A stretch of DNA of 63,608 nucleotides, taken from assembly GCA_028687435.1 (NCBI GenBank), contig JAQUAF010000027.1:1-63608 (forward strand), read 5' to 3'. Below the pieces are notes generated by a model. It had not been told where the DNA came from, did not search any database, and was given only the letters and a program-made list of their open reading frames with translations. Every line of letters starts with the position of its first letter. The stretch's first letter is position 1. The position numbers and the translations under genes were made by a program. The DNA is from Verrucomicrobiia bacterium. Lineage in GTDB: Bacteria > Verrucomicrobiota > Verrucomicrobiia > JABWAM01. Below, piece after piece: positions 56,702-63,608 of the stretch.

Positions 56702-57361
56702 TCAATTTCCCCAAAAAGCCGTCCCATCCAACACCGTGGGGACGCCCGGAAAAGAACTGACATGGTTGTCAAGGTATAACACATTGCATGAACCCTTGTG
56801 GCGGGCGTATATTCTTGCGGCTGCAGTTCCCTGATCGACAATATATCCGCCATAACCATCGATAAAAATCATGAGAGTGGAAGCCTGATTTGAAAACTTG
56901 CTTTCCCGCTGATTTTTCAGAAAGGCATTGATCGCATATCCCATATGGGAGCTTGCGCAATAAGGCCGGTCGGAAGGACATTCCAGTATGTTTCCCGGGA
57001 GCCTGTCCGCTTCAGGCGCCGACGAAGATTTCAGCTTCAAATACTGTGTCGCGAACACATGGCGGTAACACCATCCATCCGTCCATGCCGCCACGTCATG
57101 AAGGGGAAACGCCCCGTTGAAATCGCCGCCATACAACTGAACGGCCAGGCCTATCTGCCTGAGATTGTTGACGCAGCTTGCGCTTTTGGCCTGATCCCGC
57201 GCCGCGCGGACGGCAGGCGACAACAAAGAGGCCAGGAGTCCCAAAATCGCCGTGACAACCAATAATTCTATCAGCGTGAAAGCACGCGTAAATTTTCCAT
57301 TTGGAAAATCCCCCCTTGCGAAATACGCCCTGTTTTTCATGGATGTCGATTTTCTTTTCAT
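56702..57361 (-). CDS. prepilin-type secretory protein (DUF1559-like)
   Basis: About 219 residues with a prepilin signal [24 protein letters not shown] and the H-X9-DG-type end ([21 protein letters not shown]). Such proteins are very abundant in Lentisphaerae and Planctomycetes, which supports the host assignment. Exported through the pseudopilin route; role unknown. Confidence 0.85.
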   Translation of the reverse strand: MKRKSTSMKNRAYFARGDFPNGKFTRAFTLIELLVVTAILGLLASLLSPAVRAARDQAKSASCVNNLRQIGLAVQLYGGDFNGAFPLHDVAAWTDGWCYRHVFATQYLKLKSSSAPEADRLPGNILECPSDRPYCASSHMGYAINAFLKNQRESKFSNQASTLMIFIDGYGGYIVDQGTAAARIYARHKGSCNVLYLDNHVSSFPGVPTVLDGTAFWGN

Positions 57362-57416
57362 GGGAAACCATTTTCCACCCGAAAGCGCAGGCTGGATCAT
57401 TCATTCGCCTTTCTCA

Positions 57417-58625
57417 TCATGAATTCGAATTCTCCATTTGAACCAATTCCCCGTCATTTTGAAGGGAATCAAGCCATCGAATGGTTTCATTATTCACGCC
57501 GGTCCGTTCATCCTCATTCCAACGGCCGGTTATCTTTTCAAAATTTTCGTTCAAAACCTGTCCCGTTATCTGTGATTGCAAAAGGCGCAAAAGTTCCCGG
57601 GCCACTTTCCTTGTCGGAAAAATGTAACGCATGACAGGAATGCCATAATAATGTTCGATCCCCTCATTGGCGCCGCTGATGACTGTAAGACGGGATGGAA
57701 TTTCCACGCCTCTGCGTATCATGGCCAGCGAAACGGCGCGGGTCATGATGTCATCGGCAATCAACAAAACATCGGGCCAATCATTTTCCCGCGTCCACCG
57801 GTCAATCAATTGGAGGGTTTTTTGATAAACCATCTCTTCCAATTGGGCGCCGGACACCCATTCATATTGAAGATTAAAAACCTGCGGCTCGGAAAAACAC
57901 AGGGATGACGCGGCATCCCTGGCGCCTTGAACATCGCGCGGATCGTCGAAATAAACATTCGATGAACGCAGGATGACCATTTTTTTGAGACTGTGTCCCT
58001 GCATCCATTTGACCGCATCCCAACCAAACTGATACGTGTCCATCAAGACATGCGCCTGGCCGGCTTCTCTTGGCACTCCCAAACGGACCGTCGGCGGCGG
58101 CGGAAGATTCTTGAGGCAGGGACAATCATTCAAACCAGCGCCCAGTTCAATCAAGCCCTTGAATGAACAATTTTGAAGGTCACTGGCCAGGCGTCTATGA
58201 ACAGATGTGGATTGAAAGTCCGCATTCACTTTCAATTCCGTCAGGCCATCATAAACCTGGCAAATCCAGCGGCATCCTTTCATCCGCTGAATTTCCAAGT
58301 CGATAAAACGAACCAAAGCCCGATGAAAATGGACCGATTCAGTGGTTAAAAAGGGGCCTACCAAAAGGCCAATCACAGCCTTATCGGTGTCAGATTTAAC
58401 AAAGGTACCCCTTTTTCGCCGCCGCTCAATAAGGTCGGCCTCCACCAAAAGATTCATCGCTTTATCAATGGCGGTCCGGTTCACACGCCATTGCCGGGAT
58501 AAGACATGGCTGGAAGGCAGTTTCTCTGAAGCCTTTATCTCTCCAGACTGAATCTGTTGACGAATGAAATTGGCAATTTGTTCGTAAACAGGCACAGCCG
58601 TCTGAATATTGATATTTTGATTCAT
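57417..58625 (-). CDS. GntR-type regulator with LacI-like sensor
   Basis: A 402-residue regulator: GntR winged helix (QIANFIRQQIQSGEIKASEK, RQWRVNRTAIDKAMNLLVEADLIERRRKRGTFV) and a periplasmic-binding-like domain (VIGLLVGPFL, DVLLIADDIMTRAVSLAMIRRGVEIP, VARELLRLLQSQI). It is upstream of the prepilin and glycan genes on the same strand and may control them. Confidence 0.85.
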   Translation of the reverse strand: MNQNINIQTAVPVYEQIANFIRQQIQSGEIKASEKLPSSHVLSRQWRVNRTAIDKAMNLLVEADLIERRRKRGTFVKSDTDKAVIGLLVGPFLTTESVHFHRALVRFIDLEIQRMKGCRWICQVYDGLTELKVNADFQSTSVHRRLASDLQNCSFKGLIELGAGLNDCPCLKNLPPPPTVRLGVPREAGQAHVLMDTYQFGWDAVKWMQGHSLKKMVILRSSNVYFDDPRDVQGARDAASSLCFSEPQVFNLQYEWVSGAQLEEMVYQKTLQLIDRWTRENDWPDVLLIADDIMTRAVSLAMIRRGVEIPSRLTVISGANEGIEHYYGIPVMRYIFPTRKVARELLRLLQSQITGQVLNENFEKITGRWNEDERTGVNNETIRWLDSLQNDGELVQMENSNS

Positions 58626-58686
58626 TTGCCCCTATTTCCTAAAAACAATATAATGGAGGTTTAATAAAAGGTCAAAAAATTTTATA

Positions 58687-58821
58687 TCAACAATATTCGC
58701 TTGACAAAATAAAAGCCTTCCAACGCGGATGGTGAAGGTAAGCGATCATCACCCCCATGACCGACACAACCACCAACAGCAGGTAATTCCAGAAGGTAAA
58801 ATTGAAATTCGAGTTGATCAT
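58687..58821 (-). CDS. 44-residue membrane peptide, possible gene fragment
   Basis: MINSNFNFTFWNYLLLVVVSV, then MGVMIAYLHHPRWKAFILSSEYC. One membrane segment. Its ATG is 12 nt past the methyltransferase stop, so it could be translated in the same operon; it looks like the N-terminus of a longer membrane protein cut short. Confidence 0.45.
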   Translation of the reverse strand: MINSNFNFTFWNYLLLVVVSVMGVMIAYLHHPRWKAFILSSEYC

Positions 58822-58833
58822 GCAGGCCGTTCA

Positions 58834-59640
58834 TTACTTCGCCACGCATTCCAGGATGCGGTAGGGCAGGCGGCCTCGAAATCCTTTCCTTCTGGCACGA
58901 AAGACGGGGTTTGAGGCGCCGAACCGGCGGCTGAGGGAAGTCCGGATTTTTTCCACGGCTTCATCATCCAACCCGTAGCGTTGGAGCAGTTCATCCGAAG
59001 TGAGATCGAGCGTGGGCGCCGGCACGATGGCGCGGACTTCCCAGCCGTGTCGTTCGAGAAGCCCCCTCAATTGTCTGGTGGTGGGATACCATTTTTCAAC
59101 ATTCATGCCGCGATAAAGGGCATTGATGCATTGGACTTCCCGACTGGACTCAAAGCAGGCGGTCTGATGCACGAAAAATTCGCCCACCCGCATCTGCCGT
59201 CGCAAGTGCCGAAGCAGCGGCGCCAGCCCCTGTCGTCCCGCATAGTGCAAAGCCGAACGCATCATGAAAAGGAATCGCTTGGAGGGGCGGTCAATCTGGC
59301 TTCTTCGAACATCCTGCAGGGAAACAACGTGAGCTGTCACATGCGCATCCGGATGCGCCTTCAACTGGCGGCGGGACAAGTCCACATTCGCAAAATGGAC
59401 GCCGGGATCGGGATGGCGTTTGATCAGTTCATGCAGAACAAACCCGGTGCCGCCAGCCAAGTCCACCACCACATCGGGACGGGTTTTGTCCATGACAGCC
59501 TTCACCCGTTTAATCAGCGGCGCGGCCAATCGGGGATCGCCAAAGTATCCGCCATGCATCCTGTCCCACGAACGCCCATGGAATCCGGTTTCCCGCGAAA
59601 CCATTTCAACAGCGAGTTTTTTTAGCGTAAAATTTTGCAT
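58834..59640 (-). CDS. SAM-dependent methyltransferase
   Basis: A 268-residue class I methyltransferase. SAM motif VVVDLAGGTGFVLHELI, second strand VHFANVDLS, SLQDVRR in the loop, then RFLFMMRSALHYAG. The C-terminal part (VEKWYPTTRQLRGLLERHGW) is common in small-molecule methyltransferases. Substrate unknown. Confidence 0.8.
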   Translation of the reverse strand: MQNFTLKKLAVEMVSRETGFHGRSWDRMHGGYFGDPRLAAPLIKRVKAVMDKTRPDVVVDLAGGTGFVLHELIKRHPDPGVHFANVDLSRRQLKAHPDAHVTAHVVSLQDVRRSQIDRPSKRFLFMMRSALHYAGRQGLAPLLRHLRRQMRVGEFFVHQTACFESSREVQCINALYRGMNVEKWYPTTRQLRGLLERHGWEVRAIVPAPTLDLTSDELLQRYGLDDEAVEKIRTSLSRRFGASNPVFRARRKGFRGRLPYRILECVAK

Positions 59641-59818
59641 GCGTTGGTTTCGCCCGGTGGGGATGACTTTCCGACAGGCGTTTCAGAATGGTCAGGATTG
59701 TTTGCTCATTTCCTTAAAAATCTCAAGCTTTTGAGCTGTGATCCCGCTCATGACGCCGTGGCGTCTGGATTCCCACATGCGCCAAAAATCCATTAAAACT
59801 TTCCCATAAGGACTCGCC

Positions 59819-61387
59819 TCATCTTCGCATGCGCAAGACCACTTCGTAATACAGTTCGGCGCCCGAAATCCTGGTGGAGTCAAAAGCTGCGGTTCCCAGC
59901 CGAATTTCGCATCGGTCCGGCGGCAGACCGCCGCTGCTGGAAAAAGCCAGGCATGAAGAATTCGACATCCCGCCCAAATGCGCGACGTTTCCGGCAAATC
60001 GCAAATCCGACATGGGTGTTGTTCCATAAAATGTTTTTGCCGCATAGATCGACGTGGGAATCGGGTCGCCGGACGCCGGCGCGTTGAAATCCCCGAGAAA
60101 AACCAGTTCGTTGGGCGTGATCAAGGTAAACGACCGGATGTTGGATGGAAAAACCGGCGTGCTCCTGACCTGCACTTGAAAATCCTTGAACATTCCGTTT
60201 CCGTCAAGATACCGGCTTCCCACAAACACGCGCGCATGCCCCCCGGCATCGGGCATGATGGCAGCGGGATCAATCAAAAGAATCACACGATTGACTCCGT
60301 CCGCATCGACGTGGTTGGTCACCATTGCCCATGGCGGCAAAGTCGCGGCTCTTGCATCATCTCCTCCACCCGCGTTCAGAACAAAAAGAGTCTGAGGCGT
60401 CGCAGCCGCCGGATGATGAATTCCAAACAAGCGGCAATCGGAAGGCACAGTGTAATAAGGCTGGGTATTCCGAACCACAGCCGATTCCTGGGCATCCGCC
60501 AGTGTTCCGGCCAAACCTTCCCTGAACAACCAATCCGGACGAATGCCGACTCCTGGCGACACCACCCGTTGATATTCGGCATTCCGGCGGATCGGTCCTT
60601 CCCTGGCCATTTCGGTATAACCGCGATATTCCCAGCCGGATTGGACAAAACGGATGTCCTGCCCCGCTTGTTGCAGTTCCGCGGTTGCCGCGTCGCCTGT
60701 CACCATGCCTCCTGTCACATTCAAACCCGCGCCACCACGGACCTGGCCGCCAATGTACACCGTGCCTTGCGCCTCGGAAACCAGTTGATTCGGCAATTGC
60801 AAGGCGCCCAAAGCCGTCACGGGCAGTTGCCGGACGGGCGCCTGGCAAAAAACCAGCGTGTTGGTCGCCGCCAAAGTCCGGTCGAATCCCCCACAGGGAG
60901 TTGCCGTTCTCAATTGGACAACACAAGTCAGGGGCCTTTGCGCGGCCTGCAGACCATCCCACCACGAAAAGGTGTTGGTGATCGTCCGGCAAGCCGCCGG
61001 TGTCGCCAGATCAAATGCGCCGTCAGGCAAAGTCAGGTTGACGGTTGCGTAAACCTTTCCCATTCCCGGCGAAAAAGCGAATTCCGTCCCTTGATTTGCC
61101 GCCACTCCCAACCTTGCGCCCGCCAAGCGCACCACTTGGGCCGCCTGTTCCTCTCCAAACAACAAGGAACCTCCCTGTCCGCGAAGCGTCTGCGTTTCCT
61201 GGTAATAGCCGGCGGCCAGGGATTCGAACAAAGCGCTCGTCGCCTGCTCCATGGCGCTCACGGCAGATGATCCGCGCGACACATCCAGATTGCGGCTCAT
61301 TTCCAACGCCGCCACCGCCGCAAGCAGACTCAACAAAAAGCACGACGCCAGAACCGGCGCAAGAATGCCGCCCCGTTCATGAATCAA
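59819..61387 (-). CDS. PilX-like pilus/pseudopilus assembly protein
   Basis: About 522 residues. A hydrophobic N-terminus ILAPVLASCFLLSLLAAVAALEMSRNLDVSRGSSAVSAMEQATSALFE in order is typical of PilX/PilY-associated type IV pilus proteins (single anchor, long periplasmic beta-rich domain). The best start in frame is a TTG at 61387; the bases upstream belong to a GC-rich hairpin repeat that separates it from the pseudopilin genes. Confidence 0.6.
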   Translation of the reverse strand: MIHERGGILAPVLASCFLLSLLAAVAALEMSRNLDVSRGSSAVSAMEQATSALFESLAAGYYQETQTLRGQGGSLLFGEEQAAQVVRLAGARLGVAANQGTEFAFSPGMGKVYATVNLTLPDGAFDLATPAACRTITNTFSWWDGLQAAQRPLTCVVQLRTATPCGGFDRTLAATNTLVFCQAPVRQLPVTALGALQLPNQLVSEAQGTVYIGGQVRGGAGLNVTGGMVTGDAATAELQQAGQDIRFVQSGWEYRGYTEMAREGPIRRNAEYQRVVSPGVGIRPDWLFREGLAGTLADAQESAVVRNTQPYYTVPSDCRLFGIHHPAAATPQTLFVLNAGGGDDARAATLPPWAMVTNHVDADGVNRVILLIDPAAIMPDAGGHARVFVGSRYLDGNGMFKDFQVQVRSTPVFPSNIRSFTLITPNELVFLGDFNAPASGDPIPTSIYAAKTFYGTTPMSDLRFAGNVAHLGGMSNSSCLAFSSSGGLPPDRCEIRLGTAAFDSTRISGAELYYEVVLRMRR

Positions 61388-61430
61388 GCCGGGTCCAAGA
61401 CCCGGCAACTGCTCGACGCAGAAAACCGGC

Positions 61431-61500
61431 AAGGCGGTGCGGGAGCCCCGCCCTCCATTCAATTTGCAACAAAAGGAGGGCGGGGCTCCCGCACCGCCTT
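61431..61500. repeat. perfect 26-bp inverted repeat (GC-rich hairpin)
   Basis: Left arm AAGGCGGTGCGGGAGCCCCG...CCTCC (61431-61456) is fully complementary to 61475-61500, with an 18-nt loop. Related copies at 36963 and 47876. Confidence 0.9.
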
Positions 61501-61552
61501 TTCCAGCAACATTGAATTTCCCAAACATAAAATTTTGAATTGAGAAGCTTCG

Positions 61553-62101
61553 CTAATCGCTTTCGGCATAAAGCGCATACTCCAGTCTTTCCGGCGCATC
61601 CGGCAAAAATCCCCGGGGTGCGGGCAGGGAGGCAAACACCTGCAAAAAACCCGCGGACACATCGAAACGGCAATCCGACAAACTGGCGGAAAAGGGTATG
61701 GGCGGTCCGGCGGGCGCGCCGCCGCTTCCCGCTCCCGATTCCAACCACAGGGTATGTTCCGCAGCATCCCACCAAAGCACAAACCATCCGAGCCCATCCT
61801 GCCGGTCGCAACGCAACGCCGTTCCCGCCGGAATTCGCGTCGAGAAAACCGAAGCCAGCGCGCCCGCCCGGCCGGCGTAAACCGCGCAACGCGAGGCGCG
61901 CACTTGCAATTTGAGCAGTTGTTGAAGCGGATCGATGTGCAGGGAATAAAGATGCCCGGCCCGCAAACGCCCGAAATGGGTCATCATGCCGTCCATCAAC
62001 ATCACCAATGTTCCGGCAAGGATGCCGCTGGCGGCCAAAACAGCCGCCATTTCCACCAGACTGAAAGCGCGTCTGGATTTTCTATTCGCGCCCCACGTCA
62101 T
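61553..62101 (-). CDS. prepilin-type protein
   Basis: From ATG 62101 about 182 residues, with the prepilin cleavage/methylation segment RRAFSLVEMAAVLAASGILAGTLVML. The rest is a soluble head domain. It overlaps the upstream pseudopilin gene by 20 bp, so the two are coupled. Confidence 0.75.
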   Translation of the reverse strand: MTWGANRKSRRAFSLVEMAAVLAASGILAGTLVMLMDGMMTHFGRLRAGHLYSLHIDPLQQLLKLQVRASRCAVYAGRAGALASVFSTRIPAGTALRCDRQDGLGWFVLWWDAAEHTLWLESGAGSGGAPAGPPIPFSASLSDCRFDVSAGFLQVFASLPAPRGFLPDAPERLEYALYAESD

Positions 62102-62486
62102 GCAAATGATCTCCGGTGACACGATTCGTTTTCTTTTCATCGCCATCGCATCCATCCATTGAAAAAGCCGGAGGCATGACGGTGACATCGATGGTTCCCA
62201 GCTCCTCCGCCACAAGCGGCGTCGCGGGCAGGAATCCTTCCGATCGCAAAACCGCCAGGCTCAACCGGTCCAGCCGCATTTGCGCCGGATCATCCAAATG
62301 CCGGACCACCCAGGCCTTTTGGGCGAGCCATACCTGTTGCAATTCGGCGCCGGTCCTCAATCCGCGATTCAACCGCGCGTGCGAATGCCATCCGTATGCC
62401 GCAGAAGCCATCAGAATTCCGGCGGCAGCCATGACCATGGCCATTTCCGCCAGACTTGCGCCCCGGCAATTTCGGCGCATTTTCAT
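62082..62486 (-). CDS. prepilin-type protein
   Basis: A 134-residue protein with a prepilin-like segment NCRGASLAEMAMVMAAAGILMASAAY and a small soluble head. The 4-bp overlap with the prepilin-peptidase gene and 20-bp overlap with the next pseudopilin define one operon. Confidence 0.75.
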   Translation of the reverse strand: MKMRRNCRGASLAEMAMVMAAAGILMASAAYGWHSHARLNRGLRTGAELQQVWLAQKAWVVRHLDDPAQMRLDRLSLAVLRSEGFLPATPLVAEELGTIDVTVMPPAFSMDGCDGDEKKTNRVTGDHLHDVGRE

Positions 62487-63442
62487 TTCGCTTCACCTTT
62501 TCGAAACGGCATTTGCGACAAAATTTGCGTCGAAAGCGGTTTGCCTCCGAGTTCGCGCCAGGCGGCAAGGAAATCCTTTTCCGGCAAATCCCCCCGGGGA
62601 CCACGCTGAAGCCAGGCTGTCAACATTTCCTCATCCGGCGTCTCCCAATGGCGCGCCCAATCCAAAAGATCCTTGAGTCCAAACGGTTCGGTTTCGCGCT
62701 TTCCCTCCTTGCCCATGCAACCGTATTTGGATGCCAGCATCAGAACATAAGGTTTGGGCAGTTTGATGGATGAAGCCTTCCCCAACTGCGTCACATTTTT
62801 TCTGGGCCAAAGATAAACATGCGCCACCAGGGTCAAGATCGTGTTTCCCGGCAAACACAGTCCGCCGTCAATCAAAGCCGCGGCCTCCTCGGGGCTTCGC
62901 GCGCGCTGGGCTTTGGTGAAGGTGTTTTGCGCCTGAAGAAAGGCGGGAGCCACAAGCAGAAACACCCCCAGCCATCCGCATCGCCACAACCATGCCGAGC
63001 CGGCAAAAGAAACGACCATGGCGGGCGCCAGCGGCGCGATCCGCCAGCGTTTATTTTTCCGCGACGGCAATCCCGCCCGGACAAAGCGCAATAAAAGCGA
63101 AAACGGGAAAGCCCAGAAGGCCGCCATGATCCCCGGCCACCAGGGCAGATAGGTCGCCAGCCAACCCGCCAGCAACGCGTCGCCAAGCCCCACACCCGCC
63201 ACACGCCAGCGCCAGCGGGAAAATCCCCACAAACCAAGGTAAAGCAACGCGCATGCGGCACCAGTCGGCAGGCATCGGCGGGGGTTCAACGCCACGGCCA
63301 CGGCGCCCACCCCATGCACCCACAAGGGCATCCGCAGAAAGCGGCAATCCCAATAAACCGCAGCCGAACAAGCCAGCGCCGCCAAGCCCATCGAAAAAAT
63401 CTCCATCCAACTCATGCCATCCAATGGGATGAAACTCCCCAA
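62483..63442 (-). CDS. prepilin peptidase-like protein (GxGD)
   Basis: A 319-residue protein. The first half is membrane-embedded with VYWDCRFLRMPLWV (first catalytic Asp) and the GVGLGDALLAGWLATYLPW (GxGD) signature of type IV prepilin peptidases. The N-terminal methylase domain is absent. The last about 170 residues form a soluble extension I do not recognise. It begins the pseudopilin operon and probably processes its own pseudopilins. Confidence 0.75.
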   Translation of the reverse strand: MGSFIPLDGMSWMEIFSMGLAALACSAAVYWDCRFLRMPLWVHGVGAVAVALNPRRCLPTGAACALLYLGLWGFSRWRWRVAGVGLGDALLAGWLATYLPWWPGIMAAFWAFPFSLLLRFVRAGLPSRKNKRWRIAPLAPAMVVSFAGSAWLWRCGWLGVFLLVAPAFLQAQNTFTKAQRARSPEEAAALIDGGLCLPGNTILTLVAHVYLWPRKNVTQLGKASSIKLPKPYVLMLASKYGCMGKEGKRETEPFGLKDLLDWARHWETPDEEMLTAWLQRGPRGDLPEKDFLAAWRELGGKPLSTQILSQMPFRKGEAK

Positions 63443-63608
63443 GCGTCAAGTCCCCACCTTTCGCATTTTTTCAGGAAAACTCCAGCGGTTCCGAATTAGG
63501 GATTTTTCGGGTTCGTCCGGCCAAAATCCGGCACGACGGTGGGTCCAGCCATCGCGCCAGACTTGATTGAGAGGCAAAACGCTCCCCTATGCGGGGAGGG
63601 TGCCTCCG

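Noticed and set aside
63443..63608. Further gene at the right edge
   Set aside because: Too short and no recognisable domain or start; left unannotated.

Overview
The window is about 55-60% GC chromosomal DNA. It carries housekeeping genes (rsmD, tilS, ileS, hldD, a DciA/DUF721 gene), many LacI- and GntR-type sugar-sensing regulators, secreted or lipid-anchored glycosidase-type proteins, prepilin-type secretory proteins and a 28-residue basic COX24-like protein. Together these suggest a Gram-negative member of the PVC group (Lentisphaerota, Kiritimatiellota or Verrucomicrobiota). That placement is inference from gene content. Dispersed palindromes, MITE-like elements and gene fragments are frequent.

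Layout. 0.1-6.9 kb: four GntR/LacI-type regulators (the first truncated) and a GH36-like alpha-galactosidase. 7-20 kb: a YhcG-type nuclease, a sirohaem nitrite/sulfite reductase, a TrpF-like protein, an AsmA-like protein, rsmD, ferredoxin, DUF721, hldD, an alginate-export-like porin, a GYF/cNMP-binding protein, a fused ABC permease and tilS. 20-29.2 kb is an island: a VapBC-type pair whose promoter implies a leaderless message, an HNH nuclease, two odd tRNA genes, an orphan protein, and two duplicated modules (helical-repeat protein plus a relic of an AAA ATPase C-terminus) mixed with Nmad2/Nmad3-type genes linked to nucleic-acid modification.

29.37-32.95 kb is the most striking part: a minus-strand array of 33 recognisable tRNA genes plus one highly divergent unit and some remnants, spaced mostly 1-11 nt apart, nearly all with an encoded 3' CCA. 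With the two genes at 21.3-21.5 kb it covers all 20 amino acids. In 34 of these 35 tRNAs the invariant T55 of the T-loop is G (loops TGCRANN, GGCRGNA, AGCGTNA). In most of them the D-loop G18G19 reads A-G instead. The only tRNA with a normal TTCGATT loop keeps GG in its D-loop. Positions 54-58 and 19-56 also change together. This looks like a coherently re-engineered tRNA elbow, not decay. A 39-nt REP-like insertion splits tRNA-Asp and a 288-bp MITE with a TTTA duplication sits between two units.

33-44 kb: a short-ORF transcription unit with a strong promoter and terminator, secreted proteins, YjbQ, the COX24-like micro-gene, a TPR lipoprotein, ileS (zinc-site cysteines mostly lost) and a 1093-aa membrane/coiled-coil protein. 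44-51 kb: an orphan FlgG-like protein, an EEP-family phosphatase whose C-terminus was rewritten by a MITE, a PHP-like protein and an MBL hydrolase. 49-58.6 kb: a minus-strand glycan locus (1520-aa GH42-like protein, LamG protein, GH20 hexosaminidase), a Gfo/Idh fragment, a prepilin-type protein and a GntR-type regulator. 58.7-63.4 kb: a methyltransferase and a pseudopilin/prepilin-peptidase operon.
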